A stretch of DNA of 64,000 nt, taken from CAZHJG01 sp964533425 (GTDB lineage: Bacteria > Patescibacteriota > Saccharimonadia > Saccharimonadales > UBA4665). Position 1 is the stretch's first letter. Every line of letters begins with the position of its first letter. The stretch lies in the NCBI GenBank assembly GCA_964533425.1, contig CAZHJG010000001.1:1-64000 (forward strand), given 5' to 3'. A program made the translations under genes and the position numbers. The notes below the pieces were generated by a model. That model searched no databases and had not been told where the DNA came from. It saw only the letters and a program-made list of their open reading frames with translations. Below are positions 50,492 to 59,370 of this stretch, piece by piece.

Positions 50492-50785
50492 ATGAATGTG
50501 TCTCTCATCCCAGGCACACCTCCTGAAGTTGCACCACAGCCTCGGTCTCGTTGGGCTGCCATGACCGAACGCTATGCGCATTGGGATAAGCCTCGCGTCA
50601 TTGCCGGCCTTGGAGTTGTGGCTCTCGGCACGCTTGGGCAAGCACTAGGCATGTTTCCACACCATGAAGCGGTACACGAAGTCGCTGGTGTGGTTGTTGC
50701 AGTTGATTTGGTGCAATTGGGCGAAGTAGCCATCCGCCATGATATCCCTCGCCGCCTAGCAGGGTTCAGCTCAGATTCGGAATAA
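50492..50785 (+). CDS. Small membrane protein (97 aa)
   Basis: A proline-rich N-terminus, then two hydrophobic segments (VIAGLGVVALGTLGQALGMF and VAGVVVAVDLVQLGEVAI) separated by PHHEAVHE. No family recognised. It lies between a GT2 gene and a convergent histidine kinase gene, overlapping the latter by 20 bases. Confidence 0.6.
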   Translation: MNVSLIPGTPPEVAPQPRSRWAAMTERYAHWDKPRVIAGLGVVALGTLGQALGMFPHHEAVHEVAGVVVAVDLVQLGEVAIRHDIPRRLAGFSSDSE

Positions 50786-51875
50786 AAACCGTAAAGGTTG
50801 AGCCCTTATTAAGCTCACTTTTCAAGTCTAACTCGGCATGAATCAACCGCGCCAGCTTCATGGTCACGTACAGTCCCAGGCCGGTGCCATTTGCCTGTCG
50901 CGTCCGGTAATCTTCAGACCGGAAAAACTTATCATAGACCCGCTCCTGATCGGCTTTGCTGATGCCAATGCCGGTGTCGCTGACGCTGAACCGCACACCT
51001 TTGGGCTCGGCGGTCGCCGTAACCGTGACCTGCCCCCGCTCGGTATATTTAATGGCATTGGTAATAAAATTCTGTAGTATTTCACGTACGTACAGCTTGG
51101 TCGAGTGGAGTAGCTCAAGTTTGGGGTCGGGCTCAATTTTTAGACTTAAGCCCTTGGCCGTAGCTTGCGGTGTATAATTGTGCTCCAGTTCGTTCAGGAG
51201 GTCGTGTACATTGATGGTTTCCACCTCTACAATCAGCTTGCCCCGCTCGGCCCGGCTCAGCGTTGACAAGTCGTTGATCATATCAGCCAGAAACAGAACC
51301 TGGCTGTGTGCGGCCTTCAGCGCCTGAGTCATGGCGGCCACGTCGCCTTGCTTTTCCAAGATCAGCTTGACGTTACTGATGTTGCCTTCAGCAATAGCAA
51401 TTGGCGTGCGCAGCTCATGGCTGACAACACTAATAAACTCATCACGCTCCTCTTCCAGTGACTTCTCCCGCGTAATGTCACGGAGCAGCAGCACGTAGCC
51501 GCTGTCACCGCTTTCGCCATAGCCTAGATGCACCGGCGCAATGCTCATGTACAGGTTAATCCAGCTGCCATCGGCGTATTGCAGGCGCAGGTCACGATTC
51601 GTGGCTGGCACGTGGGTGTTTAGAATAAGCGCGGTAATGTCGAAGGGCTGGTTGTCTTTATCAATGGGCTTGAACAAATCACCCAGCAAGCTACCCACCT
51701 TAATGTTATTGACGTCAAAAATATTCAGCGTAGCCCCGTTATACAGGACAATTTTGCCTTTCTGGTCAACGGCGATCACAGCGTCGGCCATGCTGTTGAT
51801 CAAGCTGGTCAAGCGCTCGTGTTCGAGGCGTTTGGAGCTTTGGCCGGACGAACTTTTGGTGGGCTTAAGCGGCAT
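50766..51875 (-). CDS. Cytoplasmic PAS-domain histidine kinase
   Basis: A 369-aa soluble kinase: PAS domain (ADAVIAVDQKGKIVLYNGAT, GYVLLLRDITREKSLEEE), HisKA with SVVSHELRTPIAIAEGN and HATPase with FITNAIKYTERGQ, DTGIGISKAD and GTGLGLYVTMKLAR. It is related in layout to the kinase at 12688-13824 but has no receiver gene next to it, so it is an orphan kinase. The PAS ligand is unknown. Confidence 0.95.
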   Translation of the reverse strand: MPLKPTKSSSGQSSKRLEHERLTSLINSMADAVIAVDQKGKIVLYNGATLNIFDVNNIKVGSLLGDLFKPIDKDNQPFDITALILNTHVPATNRDLRLQYADGSWINLYMSIAPVHLGYGESGDSGYVLLLRDITREKSLEEERDEFISVVSHELRTPIAIAEGNISNVKLILEKQGDVAAMTQALKAAHSQVLFLADMINDLSTLSRAERGKLIVEVETINVHDLLNELEHNYTPQATAKGLSLKIEPDPKLELLHSTKLYVREILQNFITNAIKYTERGQVTVTATAEPKGVRFSVSDTGIGISKADQERVYDKFFRSEDYRTRQANGTGLGLYVTMKLARLIHAELDLKSELNKGSTFTVFIPNLS

Positions 51876-51891
51876 GTTGCCTCTTATTATG

Positions 51892-52605
51892 TCATGAAAG
51901 CGCGCTGTCAGAAATCAAAATCGGCCGGTAGGCGCGCATCGTGCGGCGAATGCCTTTGACGTCTGGCAATATCTCTTCCATGGCGCCCCAAAATTCCGGC
52001 CCATGTTTCATCAGCTTGGTGTGTGTCAGCTCATGGAGCAACACATAATCAATACACTCCCACGGCAGTTGCACAAGATACAAGTTGAGCACAATGTTGC
52101 CCTGCTGGTCGCAGCTGCCCCAGCGACTCTTCAGGCGCTTGATAGCTACCGAATGATAGGTAAAGCCGTGCTGCGAGGCCAGATATGCCAGCCGGGGAGG
52201 TAAAAGTTGCTCGGCCTGGGCCCGCAGCGCCCTCAGGGCCGCCTGGGTGGCTACTTTTTGGACGTTATCGTCGGTAGACAAACTATTCACCGGATGGTTA
52301 ACCACAACTTCGCTGGCCCGCAGACGGCTGGTAATCCGGTCGGCTTGGGCCGGGACGAAGCGGAGGTGATGGGCCTTGCCGATACGCTGCCCATCTGCCA
52401 GATATTGTTTCGGCTGGCGTTGAGCTTCCAGCCAGGCGCTGCGTGATTTGGCGAACCGGATGCCGGCGCTATACGGCGCCCAAGTTGGGATACTGACCCG
52501 AATGGTGCCATCGGCAGCGATGCTCAGGCGTAAATTGCGACTGGATTTTCGCTTATAAACAGTGATCGTAGTGCGTTCATCGAGCGCAAATTGTTTTTGA
52601 GCCAT
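51892..52605 (-). CDS. YgjP/DUF45-type metallopeptidase
   Basis: A 237-aa protein with the zinc motif LLHELTHTKLMKHGPEFW (HExxH plus a third ligand H-x-x-x-F-W), preceded by RLKSRWGSCDQQGNIVLNLY, the family hallmark. The N-terminal half is beta-rich. YgjP homologues are found beside restriction or nucleotide genes in many bacteria; the substrate is not established. It is followed by the P-loop kinase upstream on the same strand. Confidence 0.88.
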   Translation of the reverse strand: MAQKQFALDERTTITVYKRKSSRNLRLSIAADGTIRVSIPTWAPYSAGIRFAKSRSAWLEAQRQPKQYLADGQRIGKAHHLRFVPAQADRITSRLRASEVVVNHPVNSLSTDDNVQKVATQAALRALRAQAEQLLPPRLAYLASQHGFTYHSVAIKRLKSRWGSCDQQGNIVLNLYLVQLPWECIDYVLLHELTHTKLMKHGPEFWGAMEEILPDVKGIRRTMRAYRPILISDSALS

Positions 52606-52639
52606 GACCGTATACAGTATACCGTATACTGCTTACAGC

Positions 52640-53302
52640 TTAGCGGATTGAGATGTTGCGTCGTGTCATATCCACGCGGCCCTGATTAGCGTTTGGAATC
52701 AGGTTTACTAGACCAGGTTTAATAACCTGCGAACTGGCGTCTTCCAGGCTCAGAGTGCCCATCTCGCGCAAACGGCTGACAACAGCACTCTGCTGCATGC
52801 CAAAGAGGTGCTTGCCACTCACCACCACGTAATCCTCGGCGGCAGTCGGATTCTGCATTTGCCCAATGACCGCTTCAAAGGTGGTGCGGTCCCACTGCGC
52901 CGCGTATTTGTCGTCGGCACGGCGCCGGTCGCGCTTCAGGTTACGCGTGAAGGCGGTGTCGGGATCCATCTGGAACCAGACCAAGAGCGGCTTGGCATGG
53001 TGGCGATGCGCCAGATTGCGTAGCTCCACACGCTGCTTGGCGCGCATGGCGCTAGCATCGTAGGCCACACTGATACCGGCGGCCAAAAACTCCTCGGTCA
53101 TGTAGTTCATGATCTGCGCCACAACGTCGCTTTCCTGCTTGTCATACCGCGGCTGTTCAAAGAGTTCACCCCTGATCCGATCAGCCTGCAAATGCGCTGC
53201 TTGTACGCTGTCACAAAACTGTCGAGCAAAATACGTCTTCCCGGCCCCTGGAAACCCATAAAATAACAGCAAAAAAGGTTTGGTCGGAAATATTTTAGCC
53301 AT
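52640..53302 (-). CDS. AAA_33/zeta-toxin-like P-loop kinase
   Basis: A 220-aa ATP-binding protein: Walker A FYGFPGAGKTYFARQFC, a substrate-binding Asp in LQADRIRGELF, VAYDASAMRAKQRVELRN, and lid arginines (NLKRDRRRADD). Such kinases phosphorylate small molecules or proteins. No antitoxin gene is next to it, so a toxin role is not supported. It lies upstream of the YgjP-like gene. Confidence 0.8.
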   Translation of the reverse strand: MAKIFPTKPFLLLFYGFPGAGKTYFARQFCDSVQAAHLQADRIRGELFEQPRYDKQESDVVAQIMNYMTEEFLAAGISVAYDASAMRAKQRVELRNLAHRHHAKPLLVWFQMDPDTAFTRNLKRDRRRADDKYAAQWDRTTFEAVIGQMQNPTAAEDYVVVSGKHLFGMQQSAVVSRLREMGTLSLEDASSQVIKPGLVNLIPNANQGRVDMTRRNISIR

Positions 53303-53356
53303 ATCTTATAGGTATAGCAGATTTCCCCTTGAATGAAAAGTCAAAACGGAGGGCGG

Positions 53357-54070
53357 CTACAGAGCTTCTTCGATTTCCGCTACAAGCTCTTCATAAGCGT
53401 GTGCCGGATCAGCAGCTTGCGTAATCTGACGACCAATGACCAGGAGATCAGCGCCGTCACGGATGGCGGCGCTCGGCGTGCTAATACGAGCCTGGTCCTG
53501 CGTATCAACAGTTGCTGAGCGGGTGCCTGGAATCATCGCAAATAAATCTTTTGTATTAGGGTTACTCTTGATGAGATCAACTTCCAGAGGCGAACACACG
53601 ATGCCCCTTAGTCCGGCCACCGACGCTTTCAAGGCTAGGTTTTGCACAACTTCGTCAGAAGAATTGCCATACATATCCCAAACCTCTGCATCTTCTATTG
53701 AAGTTAGAACAGTCACTCCTAGCATAGTAATGTGCTCGGCTTCTTCTTGCGCTGCACGCATTGCGTCCCCACCGGCGGTGGTGTGCATAGTGATACCAAA
53801 CGGTTGATGCTCAAGTGCTTTTATGTTTTTCACAGTCTTGGCAACGGTATTAGGAATATCATCCAGTTTTGCGTCTGCAACCCAGTCCAGGCCATTCGTG
53901 GCTGCTAGTTCGGAGCAGTGACGCCAGCTGGTAGCGCTTGACAGCTCTAACCCAAGTTTTATAAAACGTGCTCCCGCCTCTTTGGCCACAGTAGCCAAGC
54001 GTACCGCGTCCTCTTCGCGAGACGTATCAATTGCTAGAATAATGCGTTCACAGGCCGGTAACTCTGTCAT
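53357..54070 (-). CDS. pyrF: Orotidine 5'-phosphate decarboxylase
   Basis: A 237-aa TIM-barrel enzyme giving UMP from OMP. Catalytic motif WVADAKLDDIPNTVAKT (Asp-Lys-Asp-Asp), IILAIDTSREEDAVRLA at the start, and the phosphate-binding end IRDGADLLVIGRQITQA. ATG at 54070 has GGAGG 6 bases upstream, so the longer frame is not used. It is alone here; other pyrimidine biosynthesis genes are not in the window. Confidence 0.95.
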   Translation of the reverse strand: MTELPACERIILAIDTSREEDAVRLATVAKEAGARFIKLGLELSSATSWRHCSELAATNGLDWVADAKLDDIPNTVAKTVKNIKALEHQPFGITMHTTAGGDAMRAAQEEAEHITMLGVTVLTSIEDAEVWDMYGNSSDEVVQNLALKASVAGLRGIVCSPLEVDLIKSNPNTKDLFAMIPGTRSATVDTQDQARISTPSAAIRDGADLLVIGRQITQAADPAHAYEELVAEIEEAL

Positions 54071-54110
54071 GACGCCTCCGCCCACCACATGTAAGCTTAC
54101 TAATTCGTGG

Positions 54111-54183
54111 CAGGGGAGACAGGACTTGAACCTGCGACCCTCGGTTTTGGAGACCGATGCTCTACCAACTGAGCTACTCCCCT
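54111..54183 (-). tRNA. tRNA-Trp (anticodon CCA)
   Basis: Cloverleaf on the minus strand: acceptor AGGGGAG/CTCCCCT, D arm GCTCAGTTGGTAGAGC, anticodon arm with loop CTCCAAA (anticodon CCA), T arm CAGGTTCAAGTCCTG. 3' CCA is not encoded. The TGA codon is not read as Trp by this tRNA, in line with the standard code seen in the genes. Confidence 0.95.
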
Positions 54184-54366
54184 ACGACCTAGACAATGTA
54201 CCACGTTCCGCTAACCCTTGACCAGAGGTGTGACACACTTGAGCGCAGCTATACGTGCGTCTTACAGTAACTTGTGATCTTCATCACATCGTCCACCCCG
54301 GCGACAACGTTGTAAAAAGGGTTGACTTAGCAAAACGCTATTGCTAAACTGAACCTGTAATACTGC

Positions 54367-54395
54367 TTGTGCTATTGAGGTCCAACACCTATAAT
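54367..54395 (+). promoter_or_regulatory. Promoter of the alpha-glucan operon
   Basis: TTGTGC (54367-54372), a 17-base spacer and TATAAT (54390-54395). Transcription would start near 54402, leaving a leader of about 38 bases with GAGGG before the ATG at 54440. A weaker second candidate lies upstream: TTGACT (54322) with TAAACT (54345). Confidence 0.55.
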
Positions 54396-54439
54396 AAGCA
54401 TAAGGAAAACAAAACATAGCACCAATTAAAAAGAGGGTC

Positions 54440-55645
54440 ATGAAGATACTGATGCTTGGGTGGGAGCTACCTCCCCACAATAGCGGCGGACTGGGAACAG
54501 CCTGTTTCCAGCTCTGCAAAGCTCTCTCAAAAAAAGATGTGGACATCGAGTTTATACTGCCCTACCATGCCGATCACGGCATTGATTTTATGGATATTAC
54601 AGCCGCTCACCCACAAGGTGCCGCCTCTGTTATTCGCTCCGGGATAGCGTATGACAGCTACAAATACATCTTGCATGACGGTTCGGAGGAATGGCTGACT
54701 GTTTACGACCAGCAACAGGTGTACGAACACACGGTGGCCCAGTTGGTGGAGAACAAGACCTTCGACCTCGTGCATGCCCATGACTGGCTGACTTTTCGGG
54801 CGGCAATGCGCGTCAAAGAGCTCAAAAATTGCCCGATTATCTTGCATGTGCACTCCGTTGAATCTGATCGGGCCGGCAATAAACCGGGCAACCCCATGGT
54901 GCATGAAATCGAGAGTATGGCCATGCACATGGCCGACCGGGTAATTGCCGTCAGTCAGCACACCAAGGACTCCATCGTGCGCGATTATCACATCCCAGCC
55001 GACAAGATTGAGGTGGTTCACAACAGCATTGATCCTGGCGAGCTGGCTCCGCTGGACGGCGATAACGCCTACCGCTATCTGAGCCTGATGAAGTCGCTTG
55101 GCTATCGGGTGGTGGTCAACGTTGGCCGCCTGACTATTCAAAAGGGTTTGCCAAACCTGTTGCACGCTGCTAAAGAAGTGATTGCACGAGCGCCAAAGAC
55201 CATGTTTTTGATAGTCGGCAGCGGCGAGCAGTACTACGAGCTGATTGAAATGGCCGCTGGCTTGGGCATTGGCCCGAATGTGCTCTTCACCGATTTTCAG
55301 CGCGGCAAAAAATGGCGCGACGCCTATGCCATCGGTGATCTCTTTGTCATGCCTTCGGTGTCAGAGCCTTTTGGGCTGACGCCACTGGAAGCTATTAGTT
55401 ATGGCACGCCGTCGCTGGTCAGTCGCCAGTCTGGCGTCAGTGAAGTACTCAGGAACTGCCTTAAGGTAGACTTCTGGGACATCGACGAAATGGCCAACCA
55501 GATCACGGCAGTCGTGCAAAACGACCCCTTGCGCGACGAACTGCTCAAGAATGCTTACCCTGAATTTGAGAAGCTGTCTTGGGATGACGCCAGTGAAAAG
55601 GTTATGAAGGTGTACGAAAACCACCTGGCAGGAGCGGCGGCATGA
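54440..55645 (+). CDS. GT4/GT5-like glycosyltransferase (putative glycogen synthase)
   Basis: A 401-aa GT-B enzyme. GWELPPHNSGGLGTACFQLC at the N-terminus is the starch/glycogen-synthase-like K-x-G-G-L region (here SGGLG); LVHAHDWLTFRAAM, VNVGRLTIQKGLPNLLHAAK and SVSEPFGLTPLEAISYGTPS complete the fold. This form is common in archaea and CPR beside GH57 genes. It probably adds glucose to an alpha-glucan. The stop overlaps the GH57 start (ATGA). Confidence 0.85.
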   Translation: MKILMLGWELPPHNSGGLGTACFQLCKALSKKDVDIEFILPYHADHGIDFMDITAAHPQGAASVIRSGIAYDSYKYILHDGSEEWLTVYDQQQVYEHTVAQLVENKTFDLVHAHDWLTFRAAMRVKELKNCPIILHVHSVESDRAGNKPGNPMVHEIESMAMHMADRVIAVSQHTKDSIVRDYHIPADKIEVVHNSIDPGELAPLDGDNAYRYLSLMKSLGYRVVVNVGRLTIQKGLPNLLHAAKEVIARAPKTMFLIVGSGEQYYELIEMAAGLGIGPNVLFTDFQRGKKWRDAYAIGDLFVMPSVSEPFGLTPLEAISYGTPSLVSRQSGVSEVLRNCLKVDFWDIDEMANQITAVVQNDPLRDELLKNAYPEFEKLSWDDASEKVMKVYENHLAGAAA

Positions 55646-56850
55646 AAAAGGCCATCGTCCTGTACCTGCACGTGCACCAACCCTATCGAGTGCGGCACTA
55701 TACCGTTTTTGACACCGGCGCCAAGCATGATTACTTCGACGCCCCCTATGAAGACCAAGAGAGCAACGAGCGAATCCTGAAGAAGGTGGCCGAAAAGTCA
55801 TACCTGCCGGCCAACGCTCGCTTACGCAAACTACTCGATGAAAATCCGCAGTTCAAGCTCAGCCTATCCATTACGGGCACGGTTATTGAGCAGTTGGAAA
55901 AATGGGCGCCAGAGGCTCTGGAATCGTTCAAAGATCTGTGCAGCACCGGCCGCGTGGAGATTGTGGCCGAAACCTATCATCACAGCCTAGCGTTTTTCTA
56001 CTCGCGAGCAGAGTTTGAAATGCAAGTTGATATGCACCGCCGCAAAGTGCAAGAGATATTCGGCCAGACGCCCCAGGTTTTCCGCAACACCGAGTTGGCT
56101 TATAACAATGACCTAGCCCAGTGGGCCGACCGGGCCGGCTACAAAGGTATCCTAGCCGAGGGCTGGGATCCGGTTCTGGAGTGGCGCAGTCCGAATTTCG
56201 TGTACCGGCCAACGTACACCAATCAAATTCGCCTGCTTATGAAGAATTACAAGCTCAGCGATGACATCGCCTTCCGTTTTGGTGACCGTGAATGGGCAGA
56301 ATGGCCCCTCACAGCCGACAAGTTCTCACACTGGCTAAGCGAGGATAAGGACGCCACCAATTTCAACCTCTTTATGGACTACGAGACCTTTGGCGAGCAC
56401 CAGTGGCATGAATCTGGCATTTTTGACTTCCTGGAGCACCTGCCCAAAGAGTGGCTGAAAGCTGAAGGCCATACCTTTATGACCGCCAGCGAAGTTATAG
56501 ACAATTTTGAAGCTGTCGGACAGATCGACATCCCGCAGACCGTTACCTGGGCCGATACCGAGCGCGACTTGTCAGCTTGGCTGGGAAATTCCATGCAAGA
56601 TTCCTCGATACACGCGCTGTATGGCTTGCAGGATAAGGTGATTGGCACCAATGATCTAGCGCTGATAGATGACTGGCGCCGGCTGCAAACATCCGACCAC
56701 TTCTACTATATGTGTACTAAGTGGTTCAACGACGGCGATATTCACGCCTACTTCAGCCCATACGAGACGCCGTACGAAGCCTACATTAACTTTATGAACG
56801 CCTATCGGGATTTGCAGTTTAGGCTGGCTGAAAAGGGCGTTGAGGTTTAG
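55642..56850 (+). CDS. GH57 family glycoside hydrolase (alpha-amylase/glucanotransferase type)
   Basis: A 402-aa enzyme with the GH57 regions in order: LHVHQPYRVRHY (HQP, residue 12), the nucleophile Glu151 in VFRNTELAYNND, the acid/base Asp246 in LFMDYETFGEHQ and the C-terminal helical part. ETYHHSLAFF is region II. It acts on alpha-glucans by hydrolysis or transfer; cytoplasmic, as no signal peptide is seen. It is second in the operon between the glucosyltransferase and the GH15 enzyme. Confidence 0.92.
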   Translation: MKKAIVLYLHVHQPYRVRHYTVFDTGAKHDYFDAPYEDQESNERILKKVAEKSYLPANARLRKLLDENPQFKLSLSITGTVIEQLEKWAPEALESFKDLCSTGRVEIVAETYHHSLAFFYSRAEFEMQVDMHRRKVQEIFGQTPQVFRNTELAYNNDLAQWADRAGYKGILAEGWDPVLEWRSPNFVYRPTYTNQIRLLMKNYKLSDDIAFRFGDREWAEWPLTADKFSHWLSEDKDATNFNLFMDYETFGEHQWHESGIFDFLEHLPKEWLKAEGHTFMTASEVIDNFEAVGQIDIPQTVTWADTERDLSAWLGNSMQDSSIHALYGLQDKVIGTNDLALIDDWRRLQTSDHFYYMCTKWFNDGDIHAYFSPYETPYEAYINFMNAYRDLQFRLAEKGVEV

Positions 56851-56884
56851 CATTGTACTAAAATAGTACTAAAGAGGGGGTGGC

Positions 56885-58840
56885 ATGGGTCGACCAGTCG
56901 TATTGAGTAACGGTCAGCTGTTCGTCGGCCTAGACGAGAACGGCCTGGTTCACGACTTCTATTATCCTTATGTGGGCCTGGAAAACCTCTGTAACGCCCG
57001 CAGCAGCCAGCACAAGATAGGTGTTTGGGTTGACAAAAAATTCAGCTGGACCGATGACGGCACCTGGGAAATTCAGGTTAACTTCGAAGACGAGGCGCTG
57101 GTTAGTGATGTCAAACTGCACTCCCGGGAGCTGGGTTTGACAATTGCGGCCCAGGACTTTATAGATCCAGAGACCAACGCCCTCATTCGGCACTTGACAG
57201 TCACCAACGAACTCCAGAAGGAACGTGACGTTCGTTTGTTCATGCACCAGGTATTCCAGATATCCCGAGCTGGACGAGCCGACACGGCCCTGTATGTGCC
57301 CGACGAACACTACTTACTGGATTACAAGGGGCGCTACTGTCTGGTAATCGGTGGCAAATTCGAGGATGGTGAATCCTTTGATCAGTACGCCGTGGGTATT
57401 TATGGCATCGAGGGCAAACAAGGCACGTATCTGGATGCCGAGGATGGTGAGCTGTCCGATAATCCGGTGGAGCATGGTGGCGTCGACAGTGTCATTCGGT
57501 TCCGTAAGCAATTACAGGCCGGCGGCTCAATGAGCCTTGATTACTGGATCATCGCTTCCAGCAGCCAGAGTGACGGCGAAGAGACGCATGTCCAGTTCAA
57601 ACAACAAGAGATGTCGCAACGCTTACAAGCAACCCGCGAATTCTGGAAAAAATGGCTGGGCGAGGGCGATGTCGACACGCCGGACTTTCACCGCCGCAGC
57701 CTGCAGCACAGTCTGCTGATTATCAAGGCTCACTGTGACGAGCGCGGCTCGGTGCTGGCCAGTGGGGATTCCAGCATTTTTAATTACGGACGCGACTACT
57801 ATTGCTACTGCTGGCCACGTGATGCTGCCTACGCCATCTGGCCGCTGATCCGCCTGGGCCACTTCGACGAAGCGCGCCATTACTTTGAGTTTGCCCGCGA
57901 CACCATGCACGAGGACGGCTATCTGATGCACAAGTACCAGCCCGACCGCGCCATCGGCAGCACCTGGCACCCGTTGGTGCACAATAAGCACAAGGAGCTA
58001 GCCATTCAGGAAGATGAGACGGCTGGCGTGATCTTTATGATCGGCGAGTACTACGAAGCCAGCAAGGATAGGAACTTCGTGCAAAATCTCTATCACACCT
58101 TTATAGAGCCGTGCGCCAACTTTATGTGCCGCTTTGTCGACGAAAAGACCGGTTTGCCACACGCCAGCTATGATTTATGGGAGGAAAAGTTCCTCACCTC
58201 TACGTATACCGTGTGTGTCGTGATTGCCGGGTTAGAGACGGCGGCTAAACTAGCCACGCTGGTTGAGCTGCCCGAGGATGCCGTTCGCTGGAAGCGCACC
58301 GCCGACAGCATCAAAGAAAACCTCGATAAGCTCTACAGCTCAGTTGGCTATTTCGTCAAGGGTTTTCTGCTGCAAGAAGATGGCAAGTTGGAGTACGACA
58401 ATACGCTCGATGTTTCCAGCCTGTACGGCCCCTACATGTACGCTGGCTTGCCGCTGGATGATGAGCGCCTAATGAACACTGCTCAACAGGTCGAAAAGCG
58501 CCTTCTTGGCACCTCGCCGAGTGGTGGTGTACTGCGTTACGAAAACGATGGCTACTTCCTGAGCAAACACCAGTATGCCGGCAATCCTTGGGTAGTCACT
58601 ACACTTTGGCTAGCTCAGTATTATGCCACTACCGGGCAGACCGATAAGGCCCAGACGCTGCTGGACTGGTCTCTGAAACGCGAGCTATCAAGTGGCGCAC
58701 TCAGCGAGCAATTTGATCCCGAGACCGGGGCACCGCTCGGTGTCACGCCCCTCGTTTGGAGCCATGCCGAGCTCGTCAATACCTTGCTGGACCTGTCGAA
58801 ACCCTCAACACAGCCCGCACCCCCAACCCCTAAGAACTAA
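56885..58840 (+). CDS. GH15 glucoamylase-like glycoside hydrolase
   Basis: A 651-aa cytoplasmic enzyme: an N-terminal beta-sandwich (about residues 1-260) and an (alpha/alpha)6 barrel with CYCWPRDAAYAIWPLIRLGH, the general acid in ASYDLWEEKF and the general base in GALSEQFDPETG. It releases glucose or trehalose-type sugars from alpha-glucan ends. AGAGGGGG precedes the ATG at 56885. It closes the three-gene glucan operon. Confidence 0.92.
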   Translation: MGRPVVLSNGQLFVGLDENGLVHDFYYPYVGLENLCNARSSQHKIGVWVDKKFSWTDDGTWEIQVNFEDEALVSDVKLHSRELGLTIAAQDFIDPETNALIRHLTVTNELQKERDVRLFMHQVFQISRAGRADTALYVPDEHYLLDYKGRYCLVIGGKFEDGESFDQYAVGIYGIEGKQGTYLDAEDGELSDNPVEHGGVDSVIRFRKQLQAGGSMSLDYWIIASSSQSDGEETHVQFKQQEMSQRLQATREFWKKWLGEGDVDTPDFHRRSLQHSLLIIKAHCDERGSVLASGDSSIFNYGRDYYCYCWPRDAAYAIWPLIRLGHFDEARHYFEFARDTMHEDGYLMHKYQPDRAIGSTWHPLVHNKHKELAIQEDETAGVIFMIGEYYEASKDRNFVQNLYHTFIEPCANFMCRFVDEKTGLPHASYDLWEEKFLTSTYTVCVVIAGLETAAKLATLVELPEDAVRWKRTADSIKENLDKLYSSVGYFVKGFLLQEDGKLEYDNTLDVSSLYGPYMYAGLPLDDERLMNTAQQVEKRLLGTSPSGGVLRYENDGYFLSKHQYAGNPWVVTTLWLAQYYATTGQTDKAQTLLDWSLKRELSSGALSEQFDPETGAPLGVTPLVWSHAELVNTLLDLSKPSTQPAPPTPKN

Positions 58841-58861
58841 GGTCCAAGATCGAAGATCTAA

Positions 58862-59059
58862 TTACCGCTTCGGCGCTTCATTGCGCCCCAAACTCTTCTT
58901 GGTTTCAGTAAAAACTACGTGCTTGCGCAGCTTTGGGCTATATTTACGCAGACTGAGCTTATCCGGCGTGTTCATGGTGTTTTTGGTCGTGTAATACAAG
59001 CGCTCGCCGCTTTCTTCACTGACGAGACCAATGATCTTCCGCTTATCGCCTTTTGCCAT
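58862..59059 (-). CDS. rpmG: 50S ribosomal protein L33 (cysteine-free form)
   Basis: A 65-aa basic protein: [40 protein letters not shown]. The four zinc-binding cysteines of C+ L33 proteins are replaced (SEESG, SPKLR), so it is the zinc-independent form. A consensus promoter on the same strand lies 310 bases upstream with a terminator hairpin between. Confidence 0.93.
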   Translation of the reverse strand: MAKGDKRKIIGLVSEESGERLYYTTKNTMNTPDKLSLRKYSPKLRKHVVFTETKKSLGRNEAPKR

Positions 59060-59114
59060 AGATTAATAAGTTTAACAGATACGCACCAGCTTGTAAATAG
59101 CAGAGGTGTAGTCA

Positions 59115-59192
59115 GTCAAAAGCACAAAGCTCAAAGTCGAAAGCCGCCGCCGTGTGGCTGCTTGAGACTTTTTAGCTTTAGACTTTCAGCAC
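59115..59192. repeat. Low-complexity inverted tract (AAAGC/CTTTAG units)
   Basis: CACAAAGCTCAAAGTCGAAAG is followed about 30 bases later by GACTTTTTAGCTTTAGACTT, roughly its reverse complement. No gene is present. It resembles the filler tracts at 9690, 23820 and 60541. Confidence 0.45.
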
Positions 59193-59193
59193 A

Positions 59194-59298
59194 AAATAAA
59201 AATAGCGGTTGATCACACCCTAAATATGCCAGTGGCATATTTTGTAGACACGAGCGAAGCGTCACTAAAGCCAAATAAAAATAGCGGTTGATCACACC
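59194..59298. repeat. Palindromic element copy 2, flanked by 26-bp direct repeats
   Basis: A 26-base sequence starting AAATAAAAATAGCGG and ending GATCACACC occurs at 59194-59219 and again at 59273-59298, identical. Between them are 53 bases with a perfect 21-bp palindrome AAATATGCCA-G-TGGCATATTT (59222-59242), then TTGTAGACACG and GCGAAGCGTC. It shares this design and core length with the copy at 36277-36329. The first copy of the direct repeat has lost the right arm of the terminator that the second copy still forms. Confidence 0.8.
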
Positions 59299-59315
59299 GC
59301 TATTTTTATTTTTTC
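59277..59315. terminator. Bidirectional terminator
   Basis: AAAAATAGCGG (59277-59287) and CCGCTATTTTT (59297-59307) form an 11-bp stem with a 9-base loop, followed by ATTTTTTCC on plus and by TTTATTTGG on minus. Half of it is the duplicated flank of the palindromic element. Confidence 0.75.
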
Positions 59316-59370
59316 CTCTTGCAAGAAGGACAATTTGTAAATGTATTTTGGTTTACACTTACTAATGCTT

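Noticed and set aside
52640..53302. A toxin-antitoxin system from the zeta-toxin-like kinase.
   Set aside because: No small antitoxin gene is adjacent, and the neighbours are an ordinary peptidase and pyrF; a small-molecule kinase is more likely.
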